From assembly GCF_000406165.1 (NCBI RefSeq), contig NZ_CM001977.1:412403-476402 (forward strand): 64,000 nt of DNA. The letters are read 5' to 3'. The notes beneath the pieces were generated by a model that made no database searches, was not told the DNA's origin, and saw only the letters and a list, made by a program, of their open reading frames with translations. The stretch comes from Dickeya zeae NCPPB 2538. GTDB lineage: Bacteria > Pseudomonadota > Gammaproteobacteria > Enterobacterales > Enterobacteriaceae. Position numbers and translations under genes: made by a program. The stretch's first letter is position 1, and every line of letters starts with the position of its first letter. Shown here piece after piece: positions 1 through 9,150 of this stretch.

Positions 1-237
1 CCCAAAGCGTTCGAGATTGCCGCCCGCAACCCGCTGGAGCCCGATCGTGAGGTGCGGGTGGCCTGCCGTGATATTTTCCGCAGCCAGCAAACGCTAGCCA
101 AACTGATTCCCCTGATTGAAGACGTGCTGGCCGCCGGTGAGATTGATCCACCGCAGGCACCGCCAGACGCACAACCGCCCGCCATTCCCGAACCGGCACC
201 CTTTGGTGACGCCGGGCACCGGGGGCATGGCGGATGA
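1..237 (+). CDS. cas1: CRISPR-associated endonuclease Cas1e (C-terminal part)
   Basis: Only the last 78 codons are in the window; the reading frame is open from base 1 to the TGA at 235-237. The visible part holds the helical stretch DIFRSQQTLAKLIPLIEDVL and then a proline-rich tail, as in the C-terminus of type I-E Cas1. Cas1 joins Cas2 to form the integrase that inserts new spacers at the leader end. Its stop overlaps the cas2 start (ATGA at 234-237), so the two are translationally coupled. The call rests on this tail and on the adjoining cas2 and array; the catalytic residues lie outside the window. Confidence 0.85.
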   Translation, partial: PKAFEIAARNPLEPDREVRVACRDIFRSQQTLAKLIPLIEDVLAAGEIDPPQAPPDAQPPAIPEPAPFGDAGHRGHGG

Positions 238-527
238 GCATGCTGGTGGTGGTAACGGAAAACGTGCCGCCGCGCTTGCGCGGTCGGCTGGCGGTTTGGC
301 TGCTGGAGGTACGCGCTGGCGTCTATGTGGGCGACACCTCGCGCCGGGTACGGGAGATGATCTGGCAGCAGGTGGTGGAACTGGCCGAACAGGGCAATGT
401 GGTGATGGCCTGGGCCACCAACACCGAATCCGGTTTTGAGTTCCAAACCTACGGTGAAAACCGCCGGATGCCGGTGGACCTCGATGGTTTGCGGTTAGTC
501 TCTTTTCACCCTGTTGAAAATCAGTAA
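234..527 (+). CDS. cas2: CRISPR-associated endoribonuclease Cas2, type I-E
   Basis: 97 codons, close to the usual length for Cas2e. The N-terminal strand MSMLVVVTENVPPRLRGRLA and the later LAEQGNVVMAWATNTESGFEF are characteristic of the E. coli YgbF/Cas2e family. Cas2 dimers bridge two Cas1 dimers in the spacer-integration complex; in this subtype the role is structural. The start codon overlaps the cas1 stop. The leader and array follow directly on the same strand, which is the usual type I-E order and fixes the leader end of the array. Confidence 0.93.
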   Translation: MSMLVVVTENVPPRLRGRLAVWLLEVRAGVYVGDTSRRVREMIWQQVVELAEQGNVVMAWATNTESGFEFQTYGENRRMPVDLDGLRLVSFHPVENQ

Positions 528-611
528 GTTAGCGCTCTTTAACAACCGGGTAAAATCGGTAGAATTTTACGGCCTTAAAAATACCTTATAAAACAGGTAT
601 ATACTTTTAGA
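528..611 (+). promoter_or_regulatory. CRISPR leader
   Basis: AT-rich, non-coding stretch between the cas2 stop and the first repeat. It should carry the array promoter and the recognition sequence for spacer integration. It contains a small inverted repeat (taccttataaaacaggta, near 581-599) just before repeat 1. The nearly perfect repeats begin here and the degenerate ones are at the far end, so this is the growing end. Confidence 0.75.
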
Positions 612-1981
612 GTGTTCCCCGCGCCAGCGGGGATAAACCGTCAGCTGCTTGGTCATTTGCCATACCACGAATGTGTTCCCCGCGCCAGCGGGGATAAACC
701 GACAAACATGTCATCTGTTTGCTGATAATATCTGTGTTCCCCGCGCCAGCGGGGATAAACCGGTATTGGGATGACAATAAAAAACCCGGCTTGCGTGTTC
801 CCCGCGCCAGCGGGGATAAACCGTCCGTATCAGTTTGTCCCGCCGCACGCTTAATGTGTTCCCCGCGCCAGCGGGGATAAACCGTCTTTAATGCCCATGT
901 CGTGGTTTCAAGACGAGTGTTCCCCGCGCCAGCGGGGATAAACCGAAAACGTGTTTGATAGCGGCGTTGATTAATGCGTGTTCCCCGCGCCAGCGGGGAT
1001 AAACCGGCCATACTCCGATATTGTCCTCTGCCATCCTCGTGTTCCCCGCGCCAGCGGGGATAAACCGCAAGTTGCGTTGATTCTGACGCAAAAGAAAAGT
1101 GTTCCCCGCGCCAGCGGGGATAAACCGGAGAAAGCCTCGGATGGCCGGTTAACAAAATTGTGTTCCCCGCGCCAGCGGGGATAAACCGACGGGAAGCCGG
1201 GCTGTTTACTGGCTGAATGAGTGTTCCCCGCGCCAGCGGGGATAAACCGTTACCGTTGAATGTTCAACTGTTTGTTGAAAGGTGTTCCCCGCGCCAGCGG
1301 GGATAAACCGCGGGTCTTTTAGGTGTGATGGGGTGGTGTGATGTGTTCCCCGCGCCAGCGGGGATAAACCAGAGACATTACGTTTCAGTGTCTGCGGGTG
1401 GTGGTGTTCCCCGCGCCAGCGGGGATAAACCGTGCTCTCTGGATGTCCAGAATTTCCCGCGCTTGTGTTCCCCGCGCCAGCGGGGATAAACCGGGCAGCA
1501 GAGTGCTCAAGCCCATCATGTTGGCGTGTTCCCCGCGTCAGCGGGGATAAACCGCATGGCTAACTTATCACTTAATCCGATGGCGAGTGTTCCCCGCGCC
1601 AGCGGGGATAAACCGCGCGCTGAACTCAACGGGAAACCACATCAGGCGTGTTCCCCGCGCCAGCGGGGATAAACCGCGCGCTGAACTCAACGGGAAACCA
1701 CATCAGGCGTGTTCCCCGCGCCAGCGGGGATAAACCGAATTCAGGGTCATCTCGATGTACTATGATCTCGTGTTCCCCGCGCCAGCGGGGATAAACCGCA
1801 GGCCGGATTATTCCAGACAATTCTAGGAGTGTGTTCCCTGCGCTAGCGGGGATAAACCGTTCAAAACTCAAAGGCTCGCTTCTGCGGGCCTGTGTTCCCC
1901 GCGCTAGCGGGGATAAACCGCTCCAGCGCAGCGCGGCGGAATTTACTATGACGTATTCCCCACGCCAGCGGGGATAAGACA
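612..1981 (+). CRISPR. Type I-E CRISPR array, 23 repeats and 22 spacers
   Basis: Repeats are 29 nt, start gtgttccccgcgcc and end ggggataaaccg, and recur every 61 bases (60 once) from 612 to 1953; spacers are 32 nt except one of 31 nt (1068-1098). The consensus is the enterobacterial type I-E repeat with the inner palindrome CCCCGC/GCGGGG. Repeats degrade toward the trailer: those at 1343, 1526, 1831 and 1892 carry one or two changes and the last (1953-1981) several. Spacers at 1616-1647 and 1677-1708 are identical, so one repeat-spacer unit has been duplicated. Long open frames across this array are artefacts of the repeat. Confidence 0.98.
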
Positions 1982-1982
1982 G

Positions 1983-2022
1983 AAAATAAATCGGGCACGC
2001 GGTGTGATTACGCGTGCCCGAT
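1983..2022 (-). terminator. Rho-independent terminator of the chemoreceptor gene
   Basis: Perfect 12-bp inverted repeat (1990-2001 with 2011-2022, arm atcgggcacgcg) and 9-nt loop. On the minus strand it is followed by TTTATTTTCT. It lies 20 bases past the stop of the chemoreceptor and also separates it from the end of the CRISPR array. Confidence 0.8.
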
Positions 2023-2041
2023 GTTGGACCGTCAGACAGGG

Positions 2042-3718
2042 TTAAAACGACTGCCAGTCGTCTGCGCTGGCTGATGTTTTGGCGGCGGGTTTTTTGAGCG
2101 CCAGTGTCTTCGCTGCCTGTGCGGATGAGGGCGCAATCATCGGTCGGTTGCCCGCCAGATTGTAAGAGCCGCCCCTTGCTTCTTCGAGATGGAAAATACT
2201 GACCACCTGTTTTAACTGCTCAGCCTGCTGTTGCAGGGATTGCGTGGCATTGTAGCCTTCTCTGACCAGCGAAGCATTTTGCAGTGTGGTTTGTTCCATT
2301 TTATTAATCGCCAGGTTGACCTGCTCGATGCCCAGTGACTGCTCCTGACTGGCGACGCTGATCTCACCAACCAGTTCACTGACTTTGCGCACGCCATCCA
2401 CAATCCCCTGAATGGAGACCCCGGCTTTTTCCACCAGCCGGTTCCCGGCGTCCACCGTTTCTACCGAATGGCCGATCAGCTCCTTGATTTCTCTGGCTGC
2501 GGAAGCACTGCGTTGCGCCAGGCTACGCACTTCGCTTGCTACCACCGCAAACCCGCGGCCTTGTTCACCGGCACGGGCGGCTTCAACCGCCGCGTTAAGT
2601 GCCAGAATGTTGGTTTGAAACGCGATGCTGTCGATAACACCGATGATATCGACAATTTTCTTGGAGGAGCTGTCGATAGCGCCCATGGTTTGCACCACTT
2701 CGCTAACCAGTTGCCCACCGGATTGCGCCTGATTGGCGGTATCCTGCGCCAGTTGGTTTGCCTGTCTGGCGTTATCCGCATTTTGCCGAACGGTGGAGGT
2801 GAGTTGCTCTATCGATGCCGCGGTTTCCTGCAACGCACTGGACTGCTCATCAGTACGGCCGGAAAGATCCTGATTGCCAGCAGAGAGCTGAGATGATGCT
2901 CCGGCGATCGCTTCAGCCCCTTCGCGCACTTCCCCGACGACGGTACGCAACTGGCCAGTCATTTCCCGTAGCGCATGTTGCAACTGTGCCAGTTCATCAC
3001 GACCTTGTGGTGAAATCTCTGCGGTGAGGTCCCCTCTGGCGACAGAATTCGTCACCTGAACGGCGGTTTGCAGCGGGCGCACAATACTGCGGGTTAGCAT
3101 CCAGGCAAGCAGTGAGCCGACTAGGGTAATCATCAGACCGAGCACGCCGAGGAACAGGTAACTGCTCTGTGCCCGCGCCGAAATCTCCTCTCGCATGCGG
3201 TCAATATTGGTACGCTGGTAGTCACGCAGTATGCTCATGCTTTTTTGGTATTGAACGGAGACCGGCAATAATCTCTGCTCAAAGACCTGCTTGGCTTGTT
3301 CCGCGTTCCCCGCGGCTTTCGCGCTGAAAATTTCATCCCGCGCTTTGATATAGGCCTGACGGTCGGCGTTGAGTTGGTCCAATAGCCCCTGTTCTTCTTT
3401 TGACGACACCAGCTCGGTAAATTTTGCCACACGTTCGTTGTTCTCTTTGGTGGCGTTGGCGTTATCTGCCGCGAACACCTGCGCCAGCGAAGGGTCGCTG
3501 CTGCGTGCTGTGGCGGTGGTCCGCTGTATCCCGGCGGAGAGCGTCGCCGCCCAGTCGGCGACCAGTCGTTCTTTGCGCAGCGGTACCAGCATGATTTGCT
3601 CTGCGTTCCGGGTTATCTGGTTGAGTTGATAAATACCGCTGGCAAGCATAATCAACGAAAACGCGATAAGTATCCCAAACCCTACGGATAACCGAGTACC
3701 GATTTTGTAGTTTTTCAT
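2042..3718 (-). CDS. Methyl-accepting chemotaxis protein with CheR-tether tail
   Basis: 558 codons with the Tar/Tsr plan: an N-terminal membrane segment (about residues 11-31), a periplasmic four-helix sensor of about 155 residues, a second membrane segment (about 187-210), a HAMP domain, then the long cytoplasmic coiled coil. The kinase-control hairpin is clear (ALNAAVEAARAGEQGRGFAV). The last five residues, DWQSF, resemble the NWETF/NWESF pentapeptide that tethers CheR and CheB, so this is probably a major receptor that adapts by itself. The ligand cannot be told from sequence; no second chemotaxis gene adjoins it. The start is preceded by a gggag ribosome site. Confidence 0.93.
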   Translation of the reverse strand: MKNYKIGTRLSVGFGILIAFSLIMLASGIYQLNQITRNAEQIMLVPLRKERLVADWAATLSAGIQRTTATARSSDPSLAQVFAADNANATKENNERVAKFTELVSSKEEQGLLDQLNADRQAYIKARDEIFSAKAAGNAEQAKQVFEQRLLPVSVQYQKSMSILRDYQRTNIDRMREEISARAQSSYLFLGVLGLMITLVGSLLAWMLTRSIVRPLQTAVQVTNSVARGDLTAEISPQGRDELAQLQHALREMTGQLRTVVGEVREGAEAIAGASSQLSAGNQDLSGRTDEQSSALQETAASIEQLTSTVRQNADNARQANQLAQDTANQAQSGGQLVSEVVQTMGAIDSSSKKIVDIIGVIDSIAFQTNILALNAAVEAARAGEQGRGFAVVASEVRSLAQRSASAAREIKELIGHSVETVDAGNRLVEKAGVSIQGIVDGVRKVSELVGEISVASQEQSLGIEQVNLAINKMEQTTLQNASLVREGYNATQSLQQQAEQLKQVVSIFHLEEARGGSYNLAGNRPMIAPSSAQAAKTLALKKPAAKTSASADDWQSF

Positions 3719-4449
3719 TTTTTCTCCCGGGTTTCTCTGCCACTGGTTGTCAGATTTCCCCTATGTTCGACATAACGGATATGTTTAGTCATTTATTTTC
3801 GCAACGCGAATAATGTAGAAGGTACGACGGAGTGTCTAAATATGGCTACTTCCCGATCAATTTAATTAACATTCAATGTATTAAGACGCATCTTTATTAA
3901 CAATAAAAGGTTATTATCACGTAGGTGCATGTCAACGTAACTGTTTGGTTATGTCCTCTTTTCCGCTCCTGCATCATGATGCTATTTAGGGTACAGACAG
4001 TGGTGGAAATCAAAGTTTTATTGAGTAATGTTTTATTCACCTCACATTATTTTGAGTAATCTGCTGCCAGCCGTGGCAAGGCCAGCCGGATAGCCAGAAT
4101 AATTGTAGATGATTCACGGTATATTGCCGTGTGCTGGTGAGATTAGGGCATGTCATGTCCCCGCAGGCGGTGATGAGAGACCAGCAAGAATGGCAAGATG
4201 TATTGATGGGGCGAAAACAGCATAATTGTCGGTTTTAGGCGAGGGTTCATGCCCCTTAACTGGTCAAACCACCTAAAAATTCCCTTTCTGTGAAGATGTT
4301 ATCCGTTTTTTCTATTATCTGCGGGCAAAATACCGGCGCGACAGGTCTTTATTTTGCCCGGGAAGTGGCATTATGTGCAGTTCACAATGACAGGGACTGA
4401 TGCTATCCGGTCAGGCAAGGATTAACGACGTTCCACCCGGAGAGAGGCC
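3719..4449. other. Gene-free divergent intergenic region (730 bases)
   Basis: AT-rich stretch between the divergent chemoreceptor and yhbP-like genes. No open frame with a credible ribosome site and no RNA gene was recognised. It must hold both promoters. No convincing FliA-type promoter for the chemoreceptor was seen by eye. Confidence 0.5.
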
Positions 4450-4902
4450 GTGGAAGCAGAGAATACCTTGGGAGTCATTTCCCGCTATCTGAAGAAGTTG
4501 CATGTGTTGACGCTGTGTGTCAGTGACGATGACGATTTATGGTGCGCCAACTGCTTTTATGTATTTGATGATGAAAAGATTGCTTTTTATCTGATGACGG
4601 AGCCGGATACGCGGCATGGTGAGATCATGCGACGCTGTCCGCGCGTGGCGGGTACGGTCAACGGCCAGCCTAAGAGTGTGCTGCTGATCAGAGGCGTGCA
4701 GTTTCTGGGGGAGATCAGCCGCTTGAGCGGTGAGGAAGAAGCACAGGCACGTAATCGTTATAACGTTCGGTTTCCCATTGCGCGCAGTAGCGGCGCACCG
4801 GTCTGGAAACTGTCGCTCAACGAAATGAAAATGACCGACAACGCGCTGGGGTTCGGAAAGAAACACCTCTGGCGTCGTGATGCTGTAGCGGAGGCGTGTT
4901 AA
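4450..4902 (+). CDS. yhbP: YhbP-like protein (UPF0306, flavin-binding split-barrel type)
   Basis: 150 codons starting at GTG, with GGAGAGAGG just upstream. It tracks E. coli YhbP through most of its length: LWCANCFYVFDDEKIAFYLMTE, VAGTVNGQPKSVLLIRGVQF, NALGFGKKHLWRRD. The family has the pyridoxamine-5'-phosphate-oxidase-like split barrel, but its substrate is unknown. It stands alone, divergent from the chemoreceptor and convergent with nrdG. Nothing nearby indicates a role. Confidence 0.88.
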   Translation: MEAENTLGVISRYLKKLHVLTLCVSDDDDLWCANCFYVFDDEKIAFYLMTEPDTRHGEIMRRCPRVAGTVNGQPKSVLLIRGVQFLGEISRLSGEEEAQARNRYNVRFPIARSSGAPVWKLSLNEMKMTDNALGFGKKHLWRRDAVAEAC

Positions 4903-5022
4903 CTCATCATCGATGAGGGTGCGGTGATGTCGGTTGCCGGTGGCGCGAAAGCGCCACACGGTTTGCCTGCGCCGGTGCCCGTTATCAGCCCGGACGTCAG
5001 TTATGAGCGTAGATGCCAGTTA

Positions 5023-5487
5023 TCAGCGCAGATGGTGAATCACCTGATTGCGGCTGCCGCGCCACACCAGCGTTAAATCCCGCTGTTCCTGTATAAAACG
5101 CCCGTCCACCAGTACGTTAATCAAGTCGACGACCTGGTGCTGTTCTGGCGTCAGCTCATCCAACTGGTAGCCTGTCCACATCCAGATATCTTTGCCGGGA
5201 CACTCATCATGTACCCGTTGTACCAGCCGTAGTACGTCAGGCACGTTTTTCGGGTGCAGTGGATCGCCGCCTGACAGCGACAGCCCCTGTAGCGGCAGGT
5301 CGATATTTTGCAGATCGGCGATGATGCGATCTTCCATTTCCTGTGTGAATGGGTGTCCGGAATTCAGACGCCAGGTACTCTGGTTATAACAACCGGGGCA
5401 CTGGTGCTCGCAGCCTGCCACAAACAGGGTGCAGCGTGTTCCCGGACCGTTGACCACATCCACCGGGTAGTATTGATGGTAGTTCAT
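5023..5487 (-). CDS. nrdG: Anaerobic ribonucleoside-triphosphate reductase activating protein
   Basis: 154 codons from MNYHQYYPVDVVNGPGTR, the length and N-terminus of E. coli NrdG; a longer frame upstream is ignored because homology begins here. The radical-SAM cluster motif is CEHQCPGCY (CX3CX2C). The enzyme uses S-adenosylmethionine and a 4Fe-4S cluster to make the glycyl radical on NrdD under anaerobic conditions. It lies about 100 bases downstream of nrdD on the same strand and is presumably cotranscribed with it. Confidence 0.97.
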   Translation of the reverse strand: MNYHQYYPVDVVNGPGTRCTLFVAGCEHQCPGCYNQSTWRLNSGHPFTQEMEDRIIADLQNIDLPLQGLSLSGGDPLHPKNVPDVLRLVQRVHDECPGKDIWMWTGYQLDELTPEQHQVVDLINVLVDGRFIQEQRDLTLVWRGSRNQVIHHLR

Positions 5488-5587
5488 AGCGATGACCGTC
5501 CAAAAGGCCGCCCGCCGGGCGGCATCAGCCTCAGGCTGCAGTCGTGAATAAGGCCGTGCGCGCAATCAGGCGCACGGCGCGGACTCA

Positions 5588-7726
5588 TCAGCCCAGTTGC
5601 CCACTGGCAAGGTGTTTTACCCGGCGTTTGACTTCTTCCTGCTTACCGGCGTTAAACGGACGTGCATCCGGGCTACCCAGATAACCGCACACCCGACGTG
5701 TGACCGACACACGTGCCGCGTCGTGGTTACCGCACTGCGGGCAGGTAAAGCCTTTACTGGTGCAGGTGAATTCACCGGTATAGCCGCACTCGTAGCACTC
5801 GTCTATCGGCGTATTGGTGCCGTAATAAGGAACCCGGGTGTAGCTGTAGTCCCATACGTCTTCCAACGCCTTGAGGTTGTGCTGCAAGTTAGGATACTCG
5901 CCGTAACAGATAAAACCGCCATTCGCCAGCGGCGGGTAAGGGGCCTCAAAATCGATCTTCTGGTACGGATTGACCTTTTTCTCCACGTCGAGATGGAAGC
6001 TGTTGGTGTAGTAACCTTTGTCAGTCACGCCAGCTACGACGCCGAACTCAGCAGTATCCAGACGGCAGAAGCGGTCGCACAGGTTTTCGCTTGGCGTGCT
6101 GTACAGGCTGAAACCGTAACCGGTCTCCTCTTTCCAGCTTTCGGTGGCGGCCTTCAAGCGGGCGACAATTTCCACCGCTTTTTGGCGTAGGGTTTCATCA
6201 TCAAACACATGAACCTGATTACTGAACAAGGCGTTGATGGTTTCATGCACCCCGATATAACCCAGCGAAATAGACGCGCGGCCGTTCTTGAAAATCTCGG
6301 CGATATTGTCGTCCGCCTTCAGGCGTACTCCGCATGCCCCTTCCATATAAAGTATAGGCGCTACACGTGCTTTTACATTTTCCAGCCGGGCAATTCGCGT
6401 CATCAGCGCTTTTTTGGCTAACAGTAAGCGCTGGTCCAGCAATTGCCAGAAACGCACTTCGTCACCCTGGGCTTCCAGCGCGATGCGCGGCAGGTTGAGG
6501 CTGATCACGCCCAGATTATTACGCCCGTCGTGGACCTGCTCTCCGTTTTCTTCGTATACGCCAAGGAAGCTGCGGCAACCCATCGGCGTTTTGAACGAAC
6601 CGGTGACTTCCACCACCTGGTCGTAATTGAGGATATCCGGGTACATGCGCTTGCTGGCACACTCCAGCGCCAGTTGCTTGATGTCGTAGTTCGCGTCACC
6701 CGGTTTGTGGTTGAGGCCGTCACGGATGGCGAACACCAGTTTCGGGAACACCGCCGTTTTGTGGTTTTTACCCAGTCCGGCGATACGATTACGCAAGATG
6801 GACTGTTGAATCAGCCGCGATTGCCAACTGGTGCCCAGCCCGAAACCGAAGGTGACGAACGGCGTCTGGCCATTGGCGGTATGCAGCGTATTCACTTCAT
6901 ATTCCAGTGACTGGAAGGCGTCGTAGCACTCTTTTTCCGTACGACTACGGGCATAACCTTCGGCATCGGGAATCTGCCATTCGCGAGCCACGGCGCAGTG
7001 CTTTTCATGGCTGGCGGTAACAAACGGTGCCAGAATTTCATCAATGCGGTTGATGGTGGTGCCGCCGTAGATATGGCTGGCGACCTGCGCGATGATCTGC
7101 GCGGTAACCGCCGTGGCGGTGGAGATGGACTTCGGCGGCTCGATTTCCGCGTTACCCATCTTGAACCCTTGCGTCAGCATGCCGTTGAGGTCTATCAGCA
7201 TGCAGTTGAACATTGGGAAGAACGGCGAATAGTCGAGGTCGTGGTAGTGAATCTCGCCACGTTCGTGTGCCAGTACCACGTCGCGCGGCAGGATGTGCTG
7301 TTTGGCGTAATGCTTGGCGACGATCCCCGCCAGCAGATCGCGCTGGGTGGGAATGACCTTGCTGTCTTTATTGGCGTTTTCGTTGAGCAGCGCCATATTA
7401 CTCTGCTCTACCAGCCCACGAATTTCCTGATTTAACCGGCCCTGACGCTCGCGAGCGACATCACGATCGTGACGGTATTCGATATAGGTGCGCGCCAGTT
7501 GTTTGTATTGGCCGGCCATCAGCAGGTTTTCTACCGCGTTTTGGATCTCACGAATATCAACGCGCGCTTTCCCTTGCATTTGCTGAGCGACGGCGGCGGC
7601 GACGGTGGCACAGTAGTCCGCATCATCCACACCTGCAGCGCTAGCCGCTTTGATGACCGCGTCATTGATTCGGTTTTCGTCAAAAGGTACCTGACATCCG
7701 TCCCGCTTAATCACTACTGGTTTCAT
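5588..7726 (-). CDS. nrdD: Anaerobic ribonucleoside-triphosphate reductase
   Basis: 712 codons from MKPVVIKRDGCQVPF, the same length as E. coli NrdD; the 42 upstream in-frame codons cover the regulatory region and are not counted. An N-terminal ATP-cone is followed by the catalytic barrel. The C-terminal zinc site (CYECG and CPQCG) and the glycyl-radical motif RRVCGYLGSPDARPFN are intact. It reduces ribonucleoside triphosphates to deoxy forms without oxygen. Ribosome site GAGGAAT precedes the ATG. Two NrdR boxes and a strong hairpin lie upstream. Confidence 0.98.
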   Translation of the reverse strand: MKPVVIKRDGCQVPFDENRINDAVIKAASAAGVDDADYCATVAAAVAQQMQGKARVDIREIQNAVENLLMAGQYKQLARTYIEYRHDRDVARERQGRLNQEIRGLVEQSNMALLNENANKDSKVIPTQRDLLAGIVAKHYAKQHILPRDVVLAHERGEIHYHDLDYSPFFPMFNCMLIDLNGMLTQGFKMGNAEIEPPKSISTATAVTAQIIAQVASHIYGGTTINRIDEILAPFVTASHEKHCAVAREWQIPDAEGYARSRTEKECYDAFQSLEYEVNTLHTANGQTPFVTFGFGLGTSWQSRLIQQSILRNRIAGLGKNHKTAVFPKLVFAIRDGLNHKPGDANYDIKQLALECASKRMYPDILNYDQVVEVTGSFKTPMGCRSFLGVYEENGEQVHDGRNNLGVISLNLPRIALEAQGDEVRFWQLLDQRLLLAKKALMTRIARLENVKARVAPILYMEGACGVRLKADDNIAEIFKNGRASISLGYIGVHETINALFSNQVHVFDDETLRQKAVEIVARLKAATESWKEETGYGFSLYSTPSENLCDRFCRLDTAEFGVVAGVTDKGYYTNSFHLDVEKKVNPYQKIDFEAPYPPLANGGFICYGEYPNLQHNLKALEDVWDYSYTRVPYYGTNTPIDECYECGYTGEFTCTSKGFTCPQCGNHDAARVSVTRRVCGYLGSPDARPFNAGKQEEVKRRVKHLASGQLG

Positions 7727-7759
7727 GTTATTCCTCGGTGTGTTTCCTTTGTTGAGGTT

Positions 7760-7803
7760 ATCCACAGCCTCCACGTCTGACCACGGACGTGGAGGCTGTG
7801 GAT
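7760..7803 (-). repeat. Perfect 17-bp inverted repeat in the nrdD leader
   Basis: Arms atccacagcctccacgt (7760-7776) and acgtggaggctgtggat (7787-7803) pair without mismatch around a 10-nt loop. It ends 33 bases before the nrdD start codon, inside the likely 5' leader, between the NrdR boxes and the ribosome site. It has no U-tract, so it is not a simple terminator. It may be an RNA stability or attenuation structure, or a protein site. Confidence 0.8.
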
Positions 7804-7817
7804 GGTTTTGTGGATAA

Positions 7818-7864
7818 ACACAATATGTAGGTTTCTGTAAAAGGATAGACACTATATATTGAAT
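7818..7864. promoter_or_regulatory. Pair of NrdR boxes upstream of nrdD
   Basis: Two 16-base sites, acacaatatgtaggtt (7818-7833) and acactatatattgaat (7849-7864), match the start of the NrdR consensus (ACACWATATATWGTGT). Their starts are exactly 31 bases apart, three helical turns, the usual spacing of paired NrdR boxes. NrdR represses nrd operons when dNTP or ATP levels are high. They lie about 90-140 bases upstream of nrdD. Confidence 0.82.
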
Positions 7865-8029
7865 TCGCCTGGAAGGGGGGGCAGTTTTATTGCGCTAAAA
7901 TTGACCTGGCTCAAGGAAATTTGAGCATCGTAGAGAAATCAGTCTTGGTTAAATAACGATCAAAACGTAATGAGGGCGACCTGGCCCCGTCATCACTGAC
8001 TTGATGGCAGTCTGTGCTTTTAGCTATCA

Positions 8030-8045
8030 AGGCATCTAGACATCC
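8030..8045. promoter_or_regulatory. Candidate MetJ operator (two tandem met boxes)
   Basis: AGGCATCT and AGACATCC lie back to back, each matching six of eight bases of the met box AGACGTCT. MetJ binds such tandem 8-bp boxes. They are 65 bases upstream of a homocysteine S-methyltransferase gene, a known MetJ target type in E. coli. Found by eye, so tentative. Confidence 0.45.
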
Positions 8046-8109
8046 ATATAGGCTTTTTGTATGGTGGCGGGAACTCTCTTTTATACGATGACCTGATTAA
8101 GGAAAGACA

Positions 8110-9018
8110 ATGGCAGACAACGTTCTGATTTTGGACGGGGGAATGGGGCGTGAACTGGCACGCATCGGCGCTCCTTTTCGTCAGCCGGAGTGGTCGGCGC
8201 TGGCGCTGATGGAGTCGCCACAGCATGTGCGCCAGGTGCATGACAGCTTTATTGCTGCCGGTGCACAGGTGATTACCAGCAACAGTTATGCTGTGGTGCC
8301 TTTCCATATCGGTGAAGCGGTATTTAGCGAACGGGGCCAGGCTCTGGCCGAATTGGCCGGTCAGCTGGCGCGTCAGGCGGCGGATGCCGCCTCGCACCCG
8401 GTGCGAGTTGCCGGTTCACTGCCGCCGGTGTTGGGCTCATATCGTCCTGATCTTTTTAACGCCGAGGCGGCGACGCCGATCCTGAAAACGTTGATCGATG
8501 CCCTTAACCCTTATGTGGATGTCTGGCTGGCGGAAACCCAAAGCTCGCTGGCGGAAGTGGCGCTGGTGCGTGAACTGCTGGCGAATGACCCGCGCGAGCT
8601 GTGGCTGTCATTTACGTTGCAGGATGAACTGGATGCTGACGGTCATGCCCGCCTGCGCTCCGGTGAATCTGTGGCTGCCGCCGCACAGGAGGCCGCTCGT
8701 CTGGGGGCCGCGAACCTGTTGTTCAACTGTAGCCGCCCGGAAGTGATGGCCTCTGCCGTGGCACAGGCCAGCGCGACGTTAAGTGCGCTGTCGGCTCCGA
8801 TTGGTGTGGGCGTGTACGCCAACGCGTTCGAGCCGGATGATAACCAGCGCGGTGCGAACGAAGGGTTGAGCCGACTGCGCACCGATACGCACCCAGAAGG
8901 CTACCTGCAATGGGCACAAGAATGGGTATCGCAGGGAGCATCGCTGGTTGGGGGCTGTTGTGGTATCGGCCCGGAGCATATCGCCCGTCTGGCACAGGCA
9001 TTCCACCGTCAGTCCTGA
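8110..9018 (+). CDS. mmuM: Homocysteine S-methyltransferase
   Basis: 302 codons. It begins with the family signature LILDGGMGRELARIG and ends with the zinc-binding GGCCGIGPEHI; the third zinc cysteine is in NLLFNCSRPEVM. These enzymes transfer a methyl group from S-methylmethionine (or S-adenosylmethionine) to homocysteine to make methionine. Ribosome site AAGGA is just upstream. In E. coli mmuM is paired with the permease mmuP; here a peptide-type ABC importer follows on the same strand, so the two may cooperate, though that is inference. Confidence 0.9.
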   Translation: MADNVLILDGGMGRELARIGAPFRQPEWSALALMESPQHVRQVHDSFIAAGAQVITSNSYAVVPFHIGEAVFSERGQALAELAGQLARQAADAASHPVRVAGSLPPVLGSYRPDLFNAEAATPILKTLIDALNPYVDVWLAETQSSLAEVALVRELLANDPRELWLSFTLQDELDADGHARLRSGESVAAAAQEAARLGAANLLFNCSRPEVMASAVAQASATLSALSAPIGVGVYANAFEPDDNQRGANEGLSRLRTDTHPEGYLQWAQEWVSQGASLVGGCCGIGPEHIARLAQAFHRQS

Positions 9019-9043
9019 TGGCGGCGAAAAATATAACGATATG

Positions 9044-9105
9044 TCCCCTAAATAATTCGAGCTGCAGGAAAGCCAACGCACCTGCAACTTGAAGTATGAC
9101 GGGGA
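9044..9105. repeat. Short ERIC-type palindromic element
   Basis: About 62 bases with the ERIC ends only: ccctaaataattcgagctg on the left and cctgcaacttgaagtatgac on the right, imperfectly complementary. The central part of a full ERIC is missing. It sits between mmuM and the binding-protein gene, where it may form an RNA hairpin that loosens their coupling. A long copy of the same family is at 29860. Confidence 0.75.
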
Positions 9106-9150
9106 TAATAACTATCCGTAACGGATAAGCACTCACGAAGGGAACACAAC

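Noticed and set aside
607..1871. Long open frames on both strands across the CRISPR array (repeated RFIPAGAGNT / YPRWRGEH peptides)
   Set aside because: They are translations of the 29-nt repeat and spacers; no ribosome sites and no independent evidence of coding.
7945..7965. Possible FNR site upstream of nrdD (taaataacgatcaa)
   Set aside because: Only one half-site matches TTGAT-N4-ATCAA well; too weak to report although FNR control of nrdD would be expected.
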